Below, piece by piece: positions 25,759 through 34,524 of a stretch of DNA of 64,000 bases (position 1 is the first letter of the stretch; each line of letters starts with the position of its first letter). The notes beneath the pieces are model-generated. The model had not been told where the DNA came from and did not search any database. It saw only the letters and a program-made list of their open reading frames with translations. The position numbers and the translations under genes were made by a program. Origin of the DNA: Limimaricola pyoseonensis (lineage in GTDB: Bacteria; Pseudomonadota; Alphaproteobacteria; Rhodobacterales; Rhodobacteraceae); NCBI RefSeq assembly GCF_900102015.1, contig NZ_FNAT01000001.1, positions 248,001 through 312,000 of the forward strand, written 5' to 3'.

Positions 25759-26913
25759 ATGCCCCAAGCTCCTGTCCAAATCGCCCGGCTGCAGGCCTGG
25801 GCCCTGCGCGTCCCGCTCGACCGGCCGGTCAGGACCTCGTTCGGCGAGATGCATGACCGGCCGGCGGTGTTCCTGCGGATCGAGGACGCCGATGGCGGCC
25901 ATGGCTGGGGCGAGGTCTTCGCCAACTGGCCGGCCGCAGGGGCCGAGCATCGCGTGAACCTGCTCGAGCGTGACGTGGCGCCGCTCGTGCTGGGTTGGGA
26001 AGGGTATGAGCCTTCGGCGCTCTTCGACGAGCTGGAGCCGCGGCTGCGAATCCGGGCCCTGCAATGCGGCGAGCCGGGTCCCTTCCGGCAGGTCGTGGCC
26101 GGCCTCGACATCGCCTTGTGGGACCTGTTCGCGCGCCGCCGCGGCGTGCCGCTGCGCCGGCTCATCGATCCCGGCGCGCGCGACGCCGTGCCGGCCTATG
26201 CCAGCGGTATCGAGATCGGTGCTGCGCCCGAGGCAGTGGACCGGGCCCGGGCCGCCGGGTTCGAGGCCTTCAAGTTCAAGATCGGCTTCGACGCGGCGCG
26301 CGACCTGGCCGGCTTGCGCGAGCTTGACGCCGGGCTCGGCGCGGCGGAACGCCTCTCCGCGGATGCCAACCAGGCCTGGTCGCCGGAACAGGCCGAACGG
26401 TTCGTGCGCTCGCTGGGCGACATCCCTCTGGACTGGCTGGAGGAGCCGATCGCGGCCGACGCGCCGGATGAGACGTGGCGCGCATTGAAGCGGGCCTCGC
26501 CGGTGCCTCTGGCCGGGGGCGAGAACCTTGCCGGCGCGGCGCAGTTCGATGCGGCGATCGCGGCGCGGGCGCTGGGCGTGCTGCAGCCCGACGTGGTGAA
26601 ATGGGGCGGCATCACCGGCTGCCTGCGCGTCGCTCGTGCGACGCTCGCGGCGGGGCTGCGATATTGCCCGCACTATCTCGGCGGCGGGATCGGGCTGCTG
26701 GCGTCGGCCGAGCTGCTGGCGGCGGTGGGCGGCGACGGCCGGCTCGAGGTGGACGCCAACGACAATCCGCTGCGCGAAGTGATCGCGCCGACAAGCGAGC
26801 ACCTGTCGACCGGGAACTGGGCCTGCGGGCAGGGGCCGGGCCTCGGGCTGACGGCCCTGCCGGACGCGTTCGGCCTGTACCTCACCCGGACGATCGACAT
26901 CGGAGGGTCGTGA
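25759..26913 (+). CDS. Enolase-superfamily (mandelate racemase/MLE-like) dehydratase or epimerase
   Basis: Protein of 384 residues with the N-terminal capping domain (about 1-130) and a (beta/alpha)7 barrel. Likely metal ligands lie in LSADANQAW, WLEEPIA and LAGGENL. A KFKIG motif at about residues 173-177 offers a KxK base, QPDVVKWGGITG provides the next strand, and CPHYLGGGIGLLAS has a His on a later strand. This set does not fit one named subgroup cleanly, so the reaction (sugar-acid dehydration, epimerisation or lactonisation) is open. Third gene of the lysR-tauE operon; convergent with the FAD oxidase. Confidence 0.85.
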   Translation: MPQAPVQIARLQAWALRVPLDRPVRTSFGEMHDRPAVFLRIEDADGGHGWGEVFANWPAAGAEHRVNLLERDVAPLVLGWEGYEPSALFDELEPRLRIRALQCGEPGPFRQVVAGLDIALWDLFARRRGVPLRRLIDPGARDAVPAYASGIEIGAAPEAVDRARAAGFEAFKFKIGFDAARDLAGLRELDAGLGAAERLSADANQAWSPEQAERFVRSLGDIPLDWLEEPIAADAPDETWRALKRASPVPLAGGENLAGAAQFDAAIAARALGVLQPDVVKWGGITGCLRVARATLAAGLRYCPHYLGGGIGLLASAELLAAVGGDGRLEVDANDNPLREVIAPTSEHLSTGNWACGQGPGLGLTALPDAFGLYLTRTIDIGGS

Positions 26914-26964
26914 CGGCGGCGAGGGCCGATCCGGGCGCTCGATTCCGGGCGCGCCGGGTCGATT

Positions 26965-28401
26965 TCATTCCGCCGCCATGGCCCCGGCCGCGATGTTCTG
27001 GTTGATCCGGAAGCGGTTGTCGGGGTCCCAGCGGGCCTTGATCTCTGCAAGACGCTCGAAATTCGCGCCGTAGGTTTCGGCCAAACCTTCGGTCTCGTCG
27101 TCCGGCAGGAAGTTGACGTAGATCGTCGGCAGCGCATCCCCGGCACTGGCATCGAAGAAGTCCCGGGCCCATGCGATGCATTCGGCGTCCTGCGCGGGGG
27201 TCTGCCAGCGCGTATGGACGTTCAGCACGAACTGCGCCGCCCGGCCGCCATAGGCCGTGGCTCCCTGGGCCACGTCGGCCATCGCGCCGCCGACATTGGC
27301 CACGAAGATCTCGCATTCCTCCGTCGGCAGCCGGCCGGCATAGTCGATCAGCAGATCGATGGTCCTGTCCGAGATCGTCTCGAAATCGTGGCTCTTCCAG
27401 TAATTGCGGGCGCCGGGGGTGAGGAGCGGGTCGAAGGCGGCCTGCCAGGCCCGGAAGGGGACCGGGCCGAGATGTTCGGCGATCGGCTTTCCGATCGCGC
27501 GCAGGGGCTTCAGCGCCGCTTCGCCGTCAGCGACCGGGCCGGCATAGCAGGCCGCAAGGACCACGACCTCGCGCCCATGCCACTCCTCGGGCAGGAAGGG
27601 CAATGGTGGCGCCTTGCGCAGCACGGCCCAAGCGGTCGCCTCGCGCGGTGCCTCGGCAGCGAAGCCGCGCCATGCCTTGAGGACGTCCTTCGCGTCGTCG
27701 AAGGGATGCACGATGAGCCCGGCGAGCACCTCGGGGCCAAGCTCGTGCAATTGGAACTCGAACCCCGTCACGACACCGAAATTGCCGCCGCCACCGCGCA
27801 GGCCCCAAAACAGGTCGGCGTTCTCGGTCTCGGACGCGCGGACCATCGTGCCATCGGCGGTGACCACGTCTGCCGACAGCAGGTTGTCGACGGTCATCCC
27901 GAACTTGCGGGTGATCCAGCCGAAGCCGCCGCCGAGCGTCAGGCCCGAGATGCCGGTCGTGGAGTTGATCCCGACCGGCACGGCCAGCCCATGCGCCTGG
28001 GTTTCGGCATCGACATCCCCGAGCAACGCGCCCGGTTCGACCCAGGCCCTGCGGGTCGCGGGGTCGACGCGGACGCCGCGCATCTGTGACAGGTCGATGA
28101 GCAGGCCGCCATCGGCGACGGCCTTGCCCGCGATGTTGTGGCCGCCGGCCCGCACGGCGAGGACCATGCCATGCGTCTTTGCGAAGCGCACCGCGGCGAT
28201 GACGTCGGCGGGGCCGGCGCAGCGCGCAACGAGATCCGGCCGCCGGTCGATCGTGGCGTTCCATATGGCGCGGGCCTCGTCGTAGCCGGGCTCGCCGGGT
28301 CGCACCAGCGAGCCGCGCAATGACTGGTCCAGGGCCGAGAGATCGTCGTCCGACAGCTGGGCCGGCGGTCCTTCGAGGGTCATGACGGAAAGCGTGTTCA
28401 T
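26965..28401 (-). CDS. FAD-binding oxidoreductase, berberine-bridge-enzyme-like
   Basis: FAD-linked oxidase of 478 residues: PCMH FAD-binding domain (about 40-220) with the flavinylation motif RAGGHNIAG, and a C-terminal BBE segment (DPDNRFRINQNI). The second attachment cysteine of bicovalent BBE enzymes is absent (SGLTLGGGFGW), so a single histidyl link is expected. I begin it at the ATG at 28401 since the 28 residues before it are not conserved. No signal peptide. It is divergent from an HxlR regulator, which probably controls it. Such enzymes oxidise sugars, alkaloids or aromatic alcohols; the substrate is unknown. Confidence 0.88.
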   Translation of the reverse strand: MNTLSVMTLEGPPAQLSDDDLSALDQSLRGSLVRPGEPGYDEARAIWNATIDRRPDLVARCAGPADVIAAVRFAKTHGMVLAVRAGGHNIAGKAVADGGLLIDLSQMRGVRVDPATRRAWVEPGALLGDVDAETQAHGLAVPVGINSTTGISGLTLGGGFGWITRKFGMTVDNLLSADVVTADGTMVRASETENADLFWGLRGGGGNFGVVTGFEFQLHELGPEVLAGLIVHPFDDAKDVLKAWRGFAAEAPREATAWAVLRKAPPLPFLPEEWHGREVVVLAACYAGPVADGEAALKPLRAIGKPIAEHLGPVPFRAWQAAFDPLLTPGARNYWKSHDFETISDRTIDLLIDYAGRLPTEECEIFVANVGGAMADVAQGATAYGGRAAQFVLNVHTRWQTPAQDAECIAWARDFFDASAGDALPTIYVNFLPDDETEGLAETYGANFERLAEIKARWDPDNRFRINQNIAAGAMAAE

Positions 28402-28556
28402 GGCGAAGCGCTCCGAGACTGATGAGGGAAGGATGTTTCGTCTGAACGGAGTCTCCGCGAAGCCGAAAGGCCGTGGCAAGTTCACGAAATGAACCGGCTC
28501 CGCCGCCGCCGTCTCGTGCTACAATGAATTTCAGCCCGAATAGCGAGGATGGTGCC

Positions 28557-29270
28557 ATGTCCGTGGTCGCCAGCTATGGCCAGTTCTGCCCCGTGGCGAT
28601 GGCCTCGGAACTTCTGTGCAGCCGCTGGACGCCGCTGATCGTGCGCGAATTTCTCTGCGGCTCCCGGCGGTTCAACGATCTGCGTCGCGGACTGCCCCGA
28701 ATATCCCCGGCCCTGCTGTCGAAGCGGTTGAAGGAACTCGAGGGAATCGGCCTCATCGAGCGGGTCGGCGAATGCGGATCGGAATATCAGCTGACCCCGG
28801 CGGGCGAGGCGACGCGGCCCATCATCATGGCGCTGGGCTTCTGGGCCCAGAGCTGGGTCGACTCGGAAGTATCGCTGCGAAACCTCGATCCGACCCTGCT
28901 GATGTGGGACATGCGGCGCAGCCTCAACGTGACCGAGATGCCCGAGGATCGCCGGGTGATACAATTCGTGTATCCCGATCTCGCCCCGAACAAGCAAAAT
29001 CATTGGCTCATCGTCGATGGTCCGCTCGTCGATCTCTGCTACGTCGATCCCGGCTTCGACATCGACCTTCTCGTCGAATGTGCGCTTCGCACCATGACGA
29101 TGATCTGGATGGGGCTGACCTCGATCGAGGCGGAGCAGCGCGCGGGCCGGCTGCTGATCGAGGGGGATCGGGAGCTGTCGCGCTCGATGCGGTCCTGGCT
29201 CGGCCTCAGCAGTTTCGCCGGGACGCCGCGCCGTTCGTTCGAAGCGGTCCGTCTCGCCGCGGCCATGTGA
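28557..29270 (+). CDS. HxlR-family regulator with C-terminal sensor domain
   Basis: 237 residues. The first 100 form an HxlR winged helix (FCPVAMASELLCSRWTPLIV, 11-30; RISPALLSKRLKELEGIGLI). The remaining 130 residues make an SCP2-like domain, seen in the long HxlR subgroup that binds hydrophobic ligands. GAGGATGG precedes the ATG at 28557; an ATG at 28524 is possible. It is divergent from the FAD oxidase gene, suggesting ligand-controlled expression of that enzyme. Confidence 0.85.
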   Translation: MSVVASYGQFCPVAMASELLCSRWTPLIVREFLCGSRRFNDLRRGLPRISPALLSKRLKELEGIGLIERVGECGSEYQLTPAGEATRPIIMALGFWAQSWVDSEVSLRNLDPTLLMWDMRRSLNVTEMPEDRRVIQFVYPDLAPNKQNHWLIVDGPLVDLCYVDPGFDIDLLVECALRTMTMIWMGLTSIEAEQRAGRLLIEGDRELSRSMRSWLGLSSFAGTPRRSFEAVRLAAAM

Positions 29271-29311
29271 GACGCACCTCGCGGCCGGTCGGGCCGCCGA
29301 GACGCTGCGCG

Positions 29312-30211
29312 TCAGGCGCCGAAGCCCTCCACCAGCGCGTCGAAAACCACCCGCAGCCTGCGGGACCGGGCGATGTCGCGATGGGCGACGATCCAGACCG
29401 GGAAGTCGATCGGCGCGAAATCCGGCACGGCGCGCTCGACCAGCGGGTCGGCATCGCCGATGCGGTCGTCGAGGATGCCGATCCCCATGCCCTGTCGCAC
29501 CATTTCCCACATCACCGTGAAGCTGCGGCAGCGATAAGGGAAGTTGCTTTCGTCGAGGCTGAAGCCCTTGGTGTTCAAAAGGCCCATGAGGCTGCCCGAG
29601 GCGTCGATCTCGATGAACTCCGCCGCCGAGAAGCCTTGGGCCGTGCCGGGCCGCCCCAGCCGGTCGAGGTAGCCCGGTGCCGCATAGAGCCGGGCCGAGG
29701 CGTCGCGGACCCGCCGCCCGATCAGGTCGGGCTCGGTCGGTCGGACATTGCGCACGGCGATGTCCGCCTCGCGCCGCGCGAGATCCGAGAGCGCGTTGGA
29801 AACCACCACCTCGATCCGGATGCGCGGCTCCTGCCGGTGCAACCGGTCGAGGATCGGCGGCAGGAGGTAGCTCGCAAAGGCGTCCGAGGCCGAGATCGCC
29901 ACCTCGCCCTCCAGCGCCTCGGTCTGGCCCCAGGCTGCCAGCGACAGCGCACGGGCGCCTTCGCCCATGGCCCGGGCATGTTCCAGCAGGTCGTGGCCCG
30001 CGGGCGTCAGGCGTAGCCCGCGGCCCGAGCGCTCGAACAGCGCGACGCCGAGCTCGGCCTCCAGCGCCTCGACTTGCCGGCCGAGCGTCGGTTGCGCCAG
30101 CTTCAGCGCGCGGGCAGCCGCCGAGAGCGAGCCCTCCTCGGCCGTCACGAGAAAGGCCCGGGCGCGGTTCCAGTCGAAGGTGACGCTCCGCCAATCCATG
30201 CGGATCTGCAT
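29312..30211 (-). CDS. LysR-family transcriptional regulator
   Basis: LysR regulator of 299 residues: HTH at about 27-46 (GSLSAAARALKLAQPTLGRQ) and an effector-binding domain. The ATG at 30211 is taken; one at 30199 is almost equally good and no clear ribosome site separates them. It is divergent from the DUF4386/NAD(P)-binding pair, the likely targets. Confidence 0.85.
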   Translation of the reverse strand: MQIRMDWRSVTFDWNRARAFLVTAEEGSLSAAARALKLAQPTLGRQVEALEAELGVALFERSGRGLRLTPAGHDLLEHARAMGEGARALSLAAWGQTEALEGEVAISASDAFASYLLPPILDRLHRQEPRIRIEVVVSNALSDLARREADIAVRNVRPTEPDLIGRRVRDASARLYAAPGYLDRLGRPGTAQGFSAAEFIEIDASGSLMGLLNTKGFSLDESNFPYRCRSFTVMWEMVRQGMGIGILDDRIGDADPLVERAVPDFAPIDFPVWIVAHRDIARSRRLRVVFDALVEGFGA

Positions 30212-30302
30212 ATCAGCTCGGCGTATCTGGTCAATTTCCTGCATCGGCGAAGAGGCGTAGAACGCGGTCATGCCGTTACGTCAGCCTGATAGGAGGCCCG
30301 CG

Positions 30303-31025
30303 ATGCACGCGTTCCATGACCCAACCTCGCGCAGCTATGCCCGCCTGACCGGCGCGCTCTACCTCGTCATCGCCTTCGCCGGAGGCTTCTCGATCCTCTA
30401 CGTGCCGGGCGTCTTGAACGTCGCCGGCGACCCAGCCGCGACCTTCGCCAACATCGGTGAGCGCCGCGGCCTGTTTCACGCCGGCCTCGTGGGCGACGTG
30501 GTGATGATGACGGCCGAGGTGCTCGTCTCGGTCATGCTCTACTTCATGTTCCGGTCCGTGAACGCGACGCTCTCGCTCGCGGCTTCCTACGCGCGGCTGA
30601 TGATGGTCGCGGTGATGGCGGCGATGCTGTTCTTCCATGCCGGATCGCTGGCGCTGGCGGACGGGCGGGTGCCGCTCGACAGCTTCAGCGCGGCGCAGCG
30701 GTTCGAGCTGGCCGGCCTGATGCGGCACGTCCACGACGCCGGCGTCTGGATCTGGCAGGTCTTCTTCTTCCTGCACCTGCTGCTTCTGGGCACGCTGGTC
30801 CTGCGTTCGGGGCTCTACCCGCGGCTCCTGGGGCTCGGGCTGATCGTCGGCGGCACCGGCTACCTCGTCGACAGTGTGCAGATGTTCGCCCTGCCGGATG
30901 CCGCGTGGCTCGAGGCAGTGAAGATCGCGCTGCTGCTCGTGGTGACGCTGGCCGAGATCGGCTTCGCGCTGTGGCTGCTGACCCGTGGCCCGCGCATCCC
31001 CGCGCCGCGCACCGCCGCGGCCTGA
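30303..31025 (+). CDS. DUF4386-family membrane protein
   Basis: Integral membrane protein of 240 residues with six hydrophobic segments, matching DUF4386 in size and in the opening RLTGALYLVIAFAGGF. AGGAGG lies 6 bp before the ATG at 30303. Function unknown. It is 24 bp upstream of an NAD(P)-binding protein gene and divergent from a LysR gene, so the three form a small regulated unit. Confidence 0.82.
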   Translation: MHAFHDPTSRSYARLTGALYLVIAFAGGFSILYVPGVLNVAGDPAATFANIGERRGLFHAGLVGDVVMMTAEVLVSVMLYFMFRSVNATLSLAASYARLMMVAVMAAMLFFHAGSLALADGRVPLDSFSAAQRFELAGLMRHVHDAGVWIWQVFFFLHLLLLGTLVLRSGLYPRLLGLGLIVGGTGYLVDSVQMFALPDAAWLEAVKIALLLVVTLAEIGFALWLLTRGPRIPAPRTAAA

Positions 31026-31049
31026 CCCCCGCATCGAAAGGAGACCCCC

Positions 31050-31763
31050 ATGAAACGCATCTGCATCGTCGGAATCTCGGGCAAGCTCGGGCAACACATG
31101 ACCGAACACGCGCTGGCGCGCGGCTACGAGGTCACCGGCGTCTGCCGCCCTGAGAGTGTCGGCAAGCTCGCCCGCTTCGGCGACCGCATCACCGTTCATC
31201 CAGGGCGCACCGACGACCGCGCGGTGATCGAGGCGGCGACGCGCGGCTGCGACGGCGTGCTGGTGGTGCTCGCGCCCTGGGGCGTGCAGGACTACGCCTC
31301 CGGCACCGCGCGCGCCGTGCTCGACCTCGCCCCGCGCCATGCGCGGCTGGTCTTCTCCTGCGGTTGGCACATCAGCCGCGATGGCCTCGACCGCTACGAC
31401 TGGAAGATCCGCGCCATCGTCAGGTTCGGCACGCCGATCCTGAGGGCGCTGCGGCTCGTCGATCTCGACGACCAGGTCCGTGCGACCGATCTCGTCTTCG
31501 CGTCGGACCGCGACTGGACCGTCGTGCGCGGCTCGGATCTCGAGGAGGGTCCGAGCGAGGGCCTGCCGGTCTGGGCCAGTCACGTGGGCGACCCGATCCT
31601 CGCCAGCAACCTGACCCGGCGCACCGATTTCGCGCTGTTCATGGTGGCGGCGCTGACCGATCCGGCGCTGATCCGGGAGACTCCGGCCATCACCGGGCGC
31701 AACGGCGCCTCGGTCAGGGCAGGCGGGCAGGCGGCGCTCGGCGAGATGCCCGTGGTACGCTGA
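31050..31763 (+). CDS. NAD(P)H-binding atypical SDR-like protein
   Basis: 237-residue cytoplasmic protein with the glycine-rich NAD(P) motif ICIVGISGKLGQHM (4-17) and a second strand VLVVLAPWG. It lacks the YxxxK dyad of classical SDRs and belongs to the atypical NmrA/YwnB-like group, often quinone or redox sensors. AAAGGAGA precedes the ATG. Downstream partner of the DUF4386 gene. Confidence 0.78.
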   Translation: MKRICIVGISGKLGQHMTEHALARGYEVTGVCRPESVGKLARFGDRITVHPGRTDDRAVIEAATRGCDGVLVVLAPWGVQDYASGTARAVLDLAPRHARLVFSCGWHISRDGLDRYDWKIRAIVRFGTPILRALRLVDLDDQVRATDLVFASDRDWTVVRGSDLEEGPSEGLPVWASHVGDPILASNLTRRTDFALFMVAALTDPALIRETPAITGRNGASVRAGGQAALGEMPVVR

Positions 31764-31828
31764 GGGCCGGCGCGGGGCGGCCGCCGGCCCGGCCGCCCTG
31801 TCGCTCTCGCACCGGCGCAGATTGCCAC

Positions 31829-31845
31829 ATCCCCCCGGGGGGGAT
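31829..31845. promoter_or_regulatory. G/C-tract operator of CsoR/RcnR-type repressor
   Basis: AT-CCCCCC-GGGGGGG-AT, a near-perfect palindrome ending 11 bp before the repressor ATG. CsoR/RcnR/FrmR proteins bind G/C tracts flanked by AT, so this is very likely the autoregulatory operator for the 31857-33435 operon. Confidence 0.75.
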
Positions 31846-31856
31846 ATTCTTCGGGC

Positions 31857-32111
31857 ATGACGGACACCACGCTGCATGCCACCCATCCCAGGATCGCCAC
31901 GAGGCTGAAGCGCGCCGACGGGCATCTGCGCCATGTCATCGAGATGATCGAGGGCGGCCGCCCCTGCGTGGAGATCGCCCAGCAGCTTCAGGCGGTGGAG
32001 CGGGCGATCGTCAACGCCAAGCGCGAGCTGATCCACGACCACATCGACCACTGTCTCGAGACCGAGGCCGCCGACATCGCGGAGTTCCGGACGATCTCCC
32101 GTTATCTCTGA
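31857..32111 (+). CDS. CsoR/RcnR-family metal-sensing repressor
   Basis: All-helical repressor of 84 residues. Cys37, His62 and Cys66 have the +25/+29 spacing of the Cu(I) triad in CsoR and of the Ni(II) sensor InrS; RcnR has His in the third place. His60 and His65 are extra possible ligands. The next gene, 7 bp downstream, is an NreB-type exporter, which favours nickel/cobalt sensing, while the C-H-C triad alone would favour copper. Metal identity is therefore unsettled. Confidence 0.87.
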   Translation: MTDTTLHATHPRIATRLKRADGHLRHVIEMIEGGRPCVEIAQQLQAVERAIVNAKRELIHDHIDHCLETEAADIAEFRTISRYL

Positions 32112-32118
32112 GGGCGCC

Positions 32119-33435
32119 ATGTTCGCTGTACTGGCCGACCGGACCTATCGCCACCTGTTTCTCGCGCAGGTCGTGGCGCTGCTCGGCACCGGTCTGGCCA
32201 CCGTCGCGCTCGGCCTGCTGGCCTACGACATCTCGGGGGCGCGCGCCGGGATGGTGCTCGGCACGATCTTCACGATCAAGATGGTCGCCTATGTCGTGGT
32301 CGCGCCGGTGGCCGCGGCCCTGGCGGAGCGGCTGCCGCGCAGGCGGCTTCTCGTCGCGCTCGACCTGGTCCGCGCCGGCGTCGCGCTGTTCCTGCCCTTC
32401 GTGACCGAGCTCTGGCAGGCCTATCTGCTGGTTCTCCTGCTGCAATCGGCCTCGGCGGCGTTCACGCCGTGCTTTCAGGCGACCATCCCCGACGTGCTGC
32501 CGGAGGAGGGGCGCTACACCCATGCGCTGTCGCTGTCGCGACTGGCCTATGATCTGGAGGCGATCGCATCGCCGATCTTCGCGGCGCTGCTCCTCCTTAC
32601 GTTAAGCTACGATGCGCTCTTCATCGGCACGCTGGCCGGGTTTCTGGCCTCGGCGGGGCTGGTGCTGACCGTGCGCCTGCCGCGCCCGGACGTGCCTTCG
32701 CGCCGCGGCATCTATGATCGCACCACGCGGGGGCTGCGGATCTACCTCGCCACGCCGCGGCTGCGCGGATTGCTGGCGCTGAACCTCGCCGCGGCGGCGG
32801 CCGGGGCCATGGTGCTGGTGAACACGGTGGTGCTGGTCCGCGGCGATCTGGGGCTGGGAGAGACGGCGGTGGCGGTCGCGATGGCGGCCTTCGGCGGCGG
32901 CTCGATGGCGACGGCGCTGCTGCTGCCACGTCTGCTCCACCGGTTGGCGGACCGGCCCGTGATGCTGATCGGGGCCGTTCTCATGTGCGCCGCGCTGACA
33001 GTTCTGGCCGGTGGCGTCGCTGCCATGGGGCCGAGTTGGCCCTTCTTGCTGACCGTATGGGCCGTGGCCGGCGCGGGCTATTCGGCCGTGCTGACACCTG
33101 GCGGACGCTTGCTGCGCCGCTCCGCACATGCCGGGGACCGGCCGGCCGTCTTCGCGGCGCAGTTCGCCCTCTCGCATGGCTGCTGGCTGGCGACCTACCC
33201 GCTGGCGGGATGGCTGATGACGCAGCAGGGAGCGGTCCCGGCGCTTCTGGCCCTCGCGGGGCTCGCCGCCTGTTCCGCCTGTCTCGGCATGTATCTCTGG
33301 CCCTCCGACGACCCCGCCGAGCGGCTGCACCGGCATGACGACCTGCCGCTCGATCACCCGCATCTGCGGGGGCGACGCCAGCACAGCCATGCCTACGTCA
33401 TCGACGACCATCACCGGGCTTGGGCGGTGCCCTAG
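32119..33435 (+). CDS. MFS exporter, NreB-like (nickel/cobalt resistance)
   Basis: Major facilitator of 438 residues with about 12 helices and the inter-domain pattern of the NreB/enterobactin-exporter group. The last 40 residues are His/Asp-rich (LHRHDDLPLDHPHLRG, then HSHAYVIDDHHRAW), as in NreB where the tail binds nickel. It is translated directly after the CsoR/RcnR-family gene and shares its operator. Expected role: proton-driven efflux of Ni(II)/Co(II) from the cytoplasm. Confidence 0.83.
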   Translation: MFAVLADRTYRHLFLAQVVALLGTGLATVALGLLAYDISGARAGMVLGTIFTIKMVAYVVVAPVAAALAERLPRRRLLVALDLVRAGVALFLPFVTELWQAYLLVLLLQSASAAFTPCFQATIPDVLPEEGRYTHALSLSRLAYDLEAIASPIFAALLLLTLSYDALFIGTLAGFLASAGLVLTVRLPRPDVPSRRGIYDRTTRGLRIYLATPRLRGLLALNLAAAAAGAMVLVNTVVLVRGDLGLGETAVAVAMAAFGGGSMATALLLPRLLHRLADRPVMLIGAVLMCAALTVLAGGVAAMGPSWPFLLTVWAVAGAGYSAVLTPGGRLLRRSAHAGDRPAVFAAQFALSHGCWLATYPLAGWLMTQQGAVPALLALAGLAACSACLGMYLWPSDDPAERLHRHDDLPLDHPHLRGRRQHSHAYVIDDHHRAWAVP

Positions 33436-33522
33436 AGCGACAGGGTCGCGCGCCACGCAGCTTGTTCGCCACGCGGGGCGCAACGGCTTGACGGGCGGCC
33501 GAACTGGCGGCAGGGTCCCGCG

Positions 33523-33712
33523 CGATGGTTTCCGCCGGCCGCAACAGGTCGGCGGGATGAAAAGGGAACACGGTGAGGTGTAGCCATCAGGCGCCAAATC
33601 CGTGACTGCCCCCGCAACTGTAAGCGGCGAGCCCCCGGCATGACCACTGGACCGCATCGGTCCGGGAAGGGTCGGGACGGCCGAGACCCGCGAGTCAGGA
33701 GACCTGCCATCG
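33523..33712 (+). ncRNA. Cobalamin (AdoCbl-type) riboswitch
   Basis: All hallmark blocks occur in order: AAAAGGGAACACGGTGAGG, AAATCCGTGACTGCCCCCGC (the B12 box region), AACTGTAAGCGG, and the closing GAGTCAGGAGACCTGCC. The ends CGATGG (33523) and CCATCG (33707) close the P1 stem. It precedes the ferredoxin-domain/ABC operon by about 100 bp, so those genes should be switched off when cobalamin is plentiful. Confidence 0.93.
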
Positions 33713-33810
33713 CTGGATTGTAACCCATCGGGCGGGGTGTCCCGGGGAGGAAAGGCGATGAGCATATCGGCCAGCCGGCCGCGCATCCGTCCCGGTGCCC
33801 CCGAAGGGCA

Positions 33811-34524
33811 ATGGCGATGCGCATCACGATCTACCTGATTTCCACGAGCTACCTGAGCCGGGCGCGCTTCGAGAAACTGGTCCGCGGCCTCGTCGCCGCG
33901 ACCGACGGCCTCGCGCGCGCGATCCGGCTCGAGGAGGAGGGCGGGAGCCTGTGGCAGGCGCTCGACGCGGCCCGGGCCGAGGGCGCGACGGAAATCCTGC
34001 TGCGCCCGGCCGGCATTCCCTTTTCCCAAAGCCTCGCCGCTTGGCTGCCCAATGCCGCGGCGGAGTGGCTGTCGCGGCAGGAGGGGCAGCTGCCCGATCT
34101 GCTCTGGGCCGATCCGGTCGATCTCGATCCCGGCGTCATCGCCGCGATCGCCACGGCGCCGTGCGTGCCGCGCCCCCTTGCTGCCCAGCCCGGCGGGGCG
34201 GATGGCCGGGGATGGGACGATCCGGGGCCGATCCGGCATCATGTCCTCGTCTGCACCGGCCCGCGCTGCCACCTGCGCGACGCGCCGGACCTCGCGCGCG
34301 AGATCACGCGCGAGGCCTCTGCCGCCGGTCTGCGCGACGTCGAGGTGATCCGCACTTCCTGCCTGATCCCCTGCAATGCCGGGCCCGTCGCCATCCTCTA
34401 CCCGCGCGGCCAATGGTACCGCCTGTCCAGCCGGGCCGAGGTGCGCCGCTTCGTCGAGACCGCGCTGGTCCGCGGGGCGCGATGTCCCGAGCTCGAAACC
34501 TTCACCACCGGAGTACCCGCATGA
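33811..34524 (+). CDS. Ferredoxin-domain protein with degenerate CbiX-like N-terminus
   Basis: 237 residues, no signal peptide. The C-terminal part (about 145-225) is a thioredoxin-like [2Fe-2S] ferredoxin domain with ligands in VCTGPRCH and CLIPCNAG. The N-terminal part (about 1-120) has an alternating strand/helix pattern, and the stretch EGATEILLRPAGIPFSQSLA resembles the CbiX/SirB chelatase core but without its metal-binding His; this similarity is tentative. ATG at 33817 is an alternative start with better ribosome-site spacing. First gene after the B12 riboswitch, coupled (ATGA) to the ABC binding protein, so probably a redox or metal-handling step of corrin/cobalt acquisition. Confidence 0.75.
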   Translation: MAMRITIYLISTSYLSRARFEKLVRGLVAATDGLARAIRLEEEGGSLWQALDAARAEGATEILLRPAGIPFSQSLAAWLPNAAAEWLSRQEGQLPDLLWADPVDLDPGVIAAIATAPCVPRPLAAQPGGADGRGWDDPGPIRHHVLVCTGPRCHLRDAPDLAREITREASAAGLRDVEVIRTSCLIPCNAGPVAILYPRGQWYRLSSRAEVRRFVETALVRGARCPELETFTTGVPA

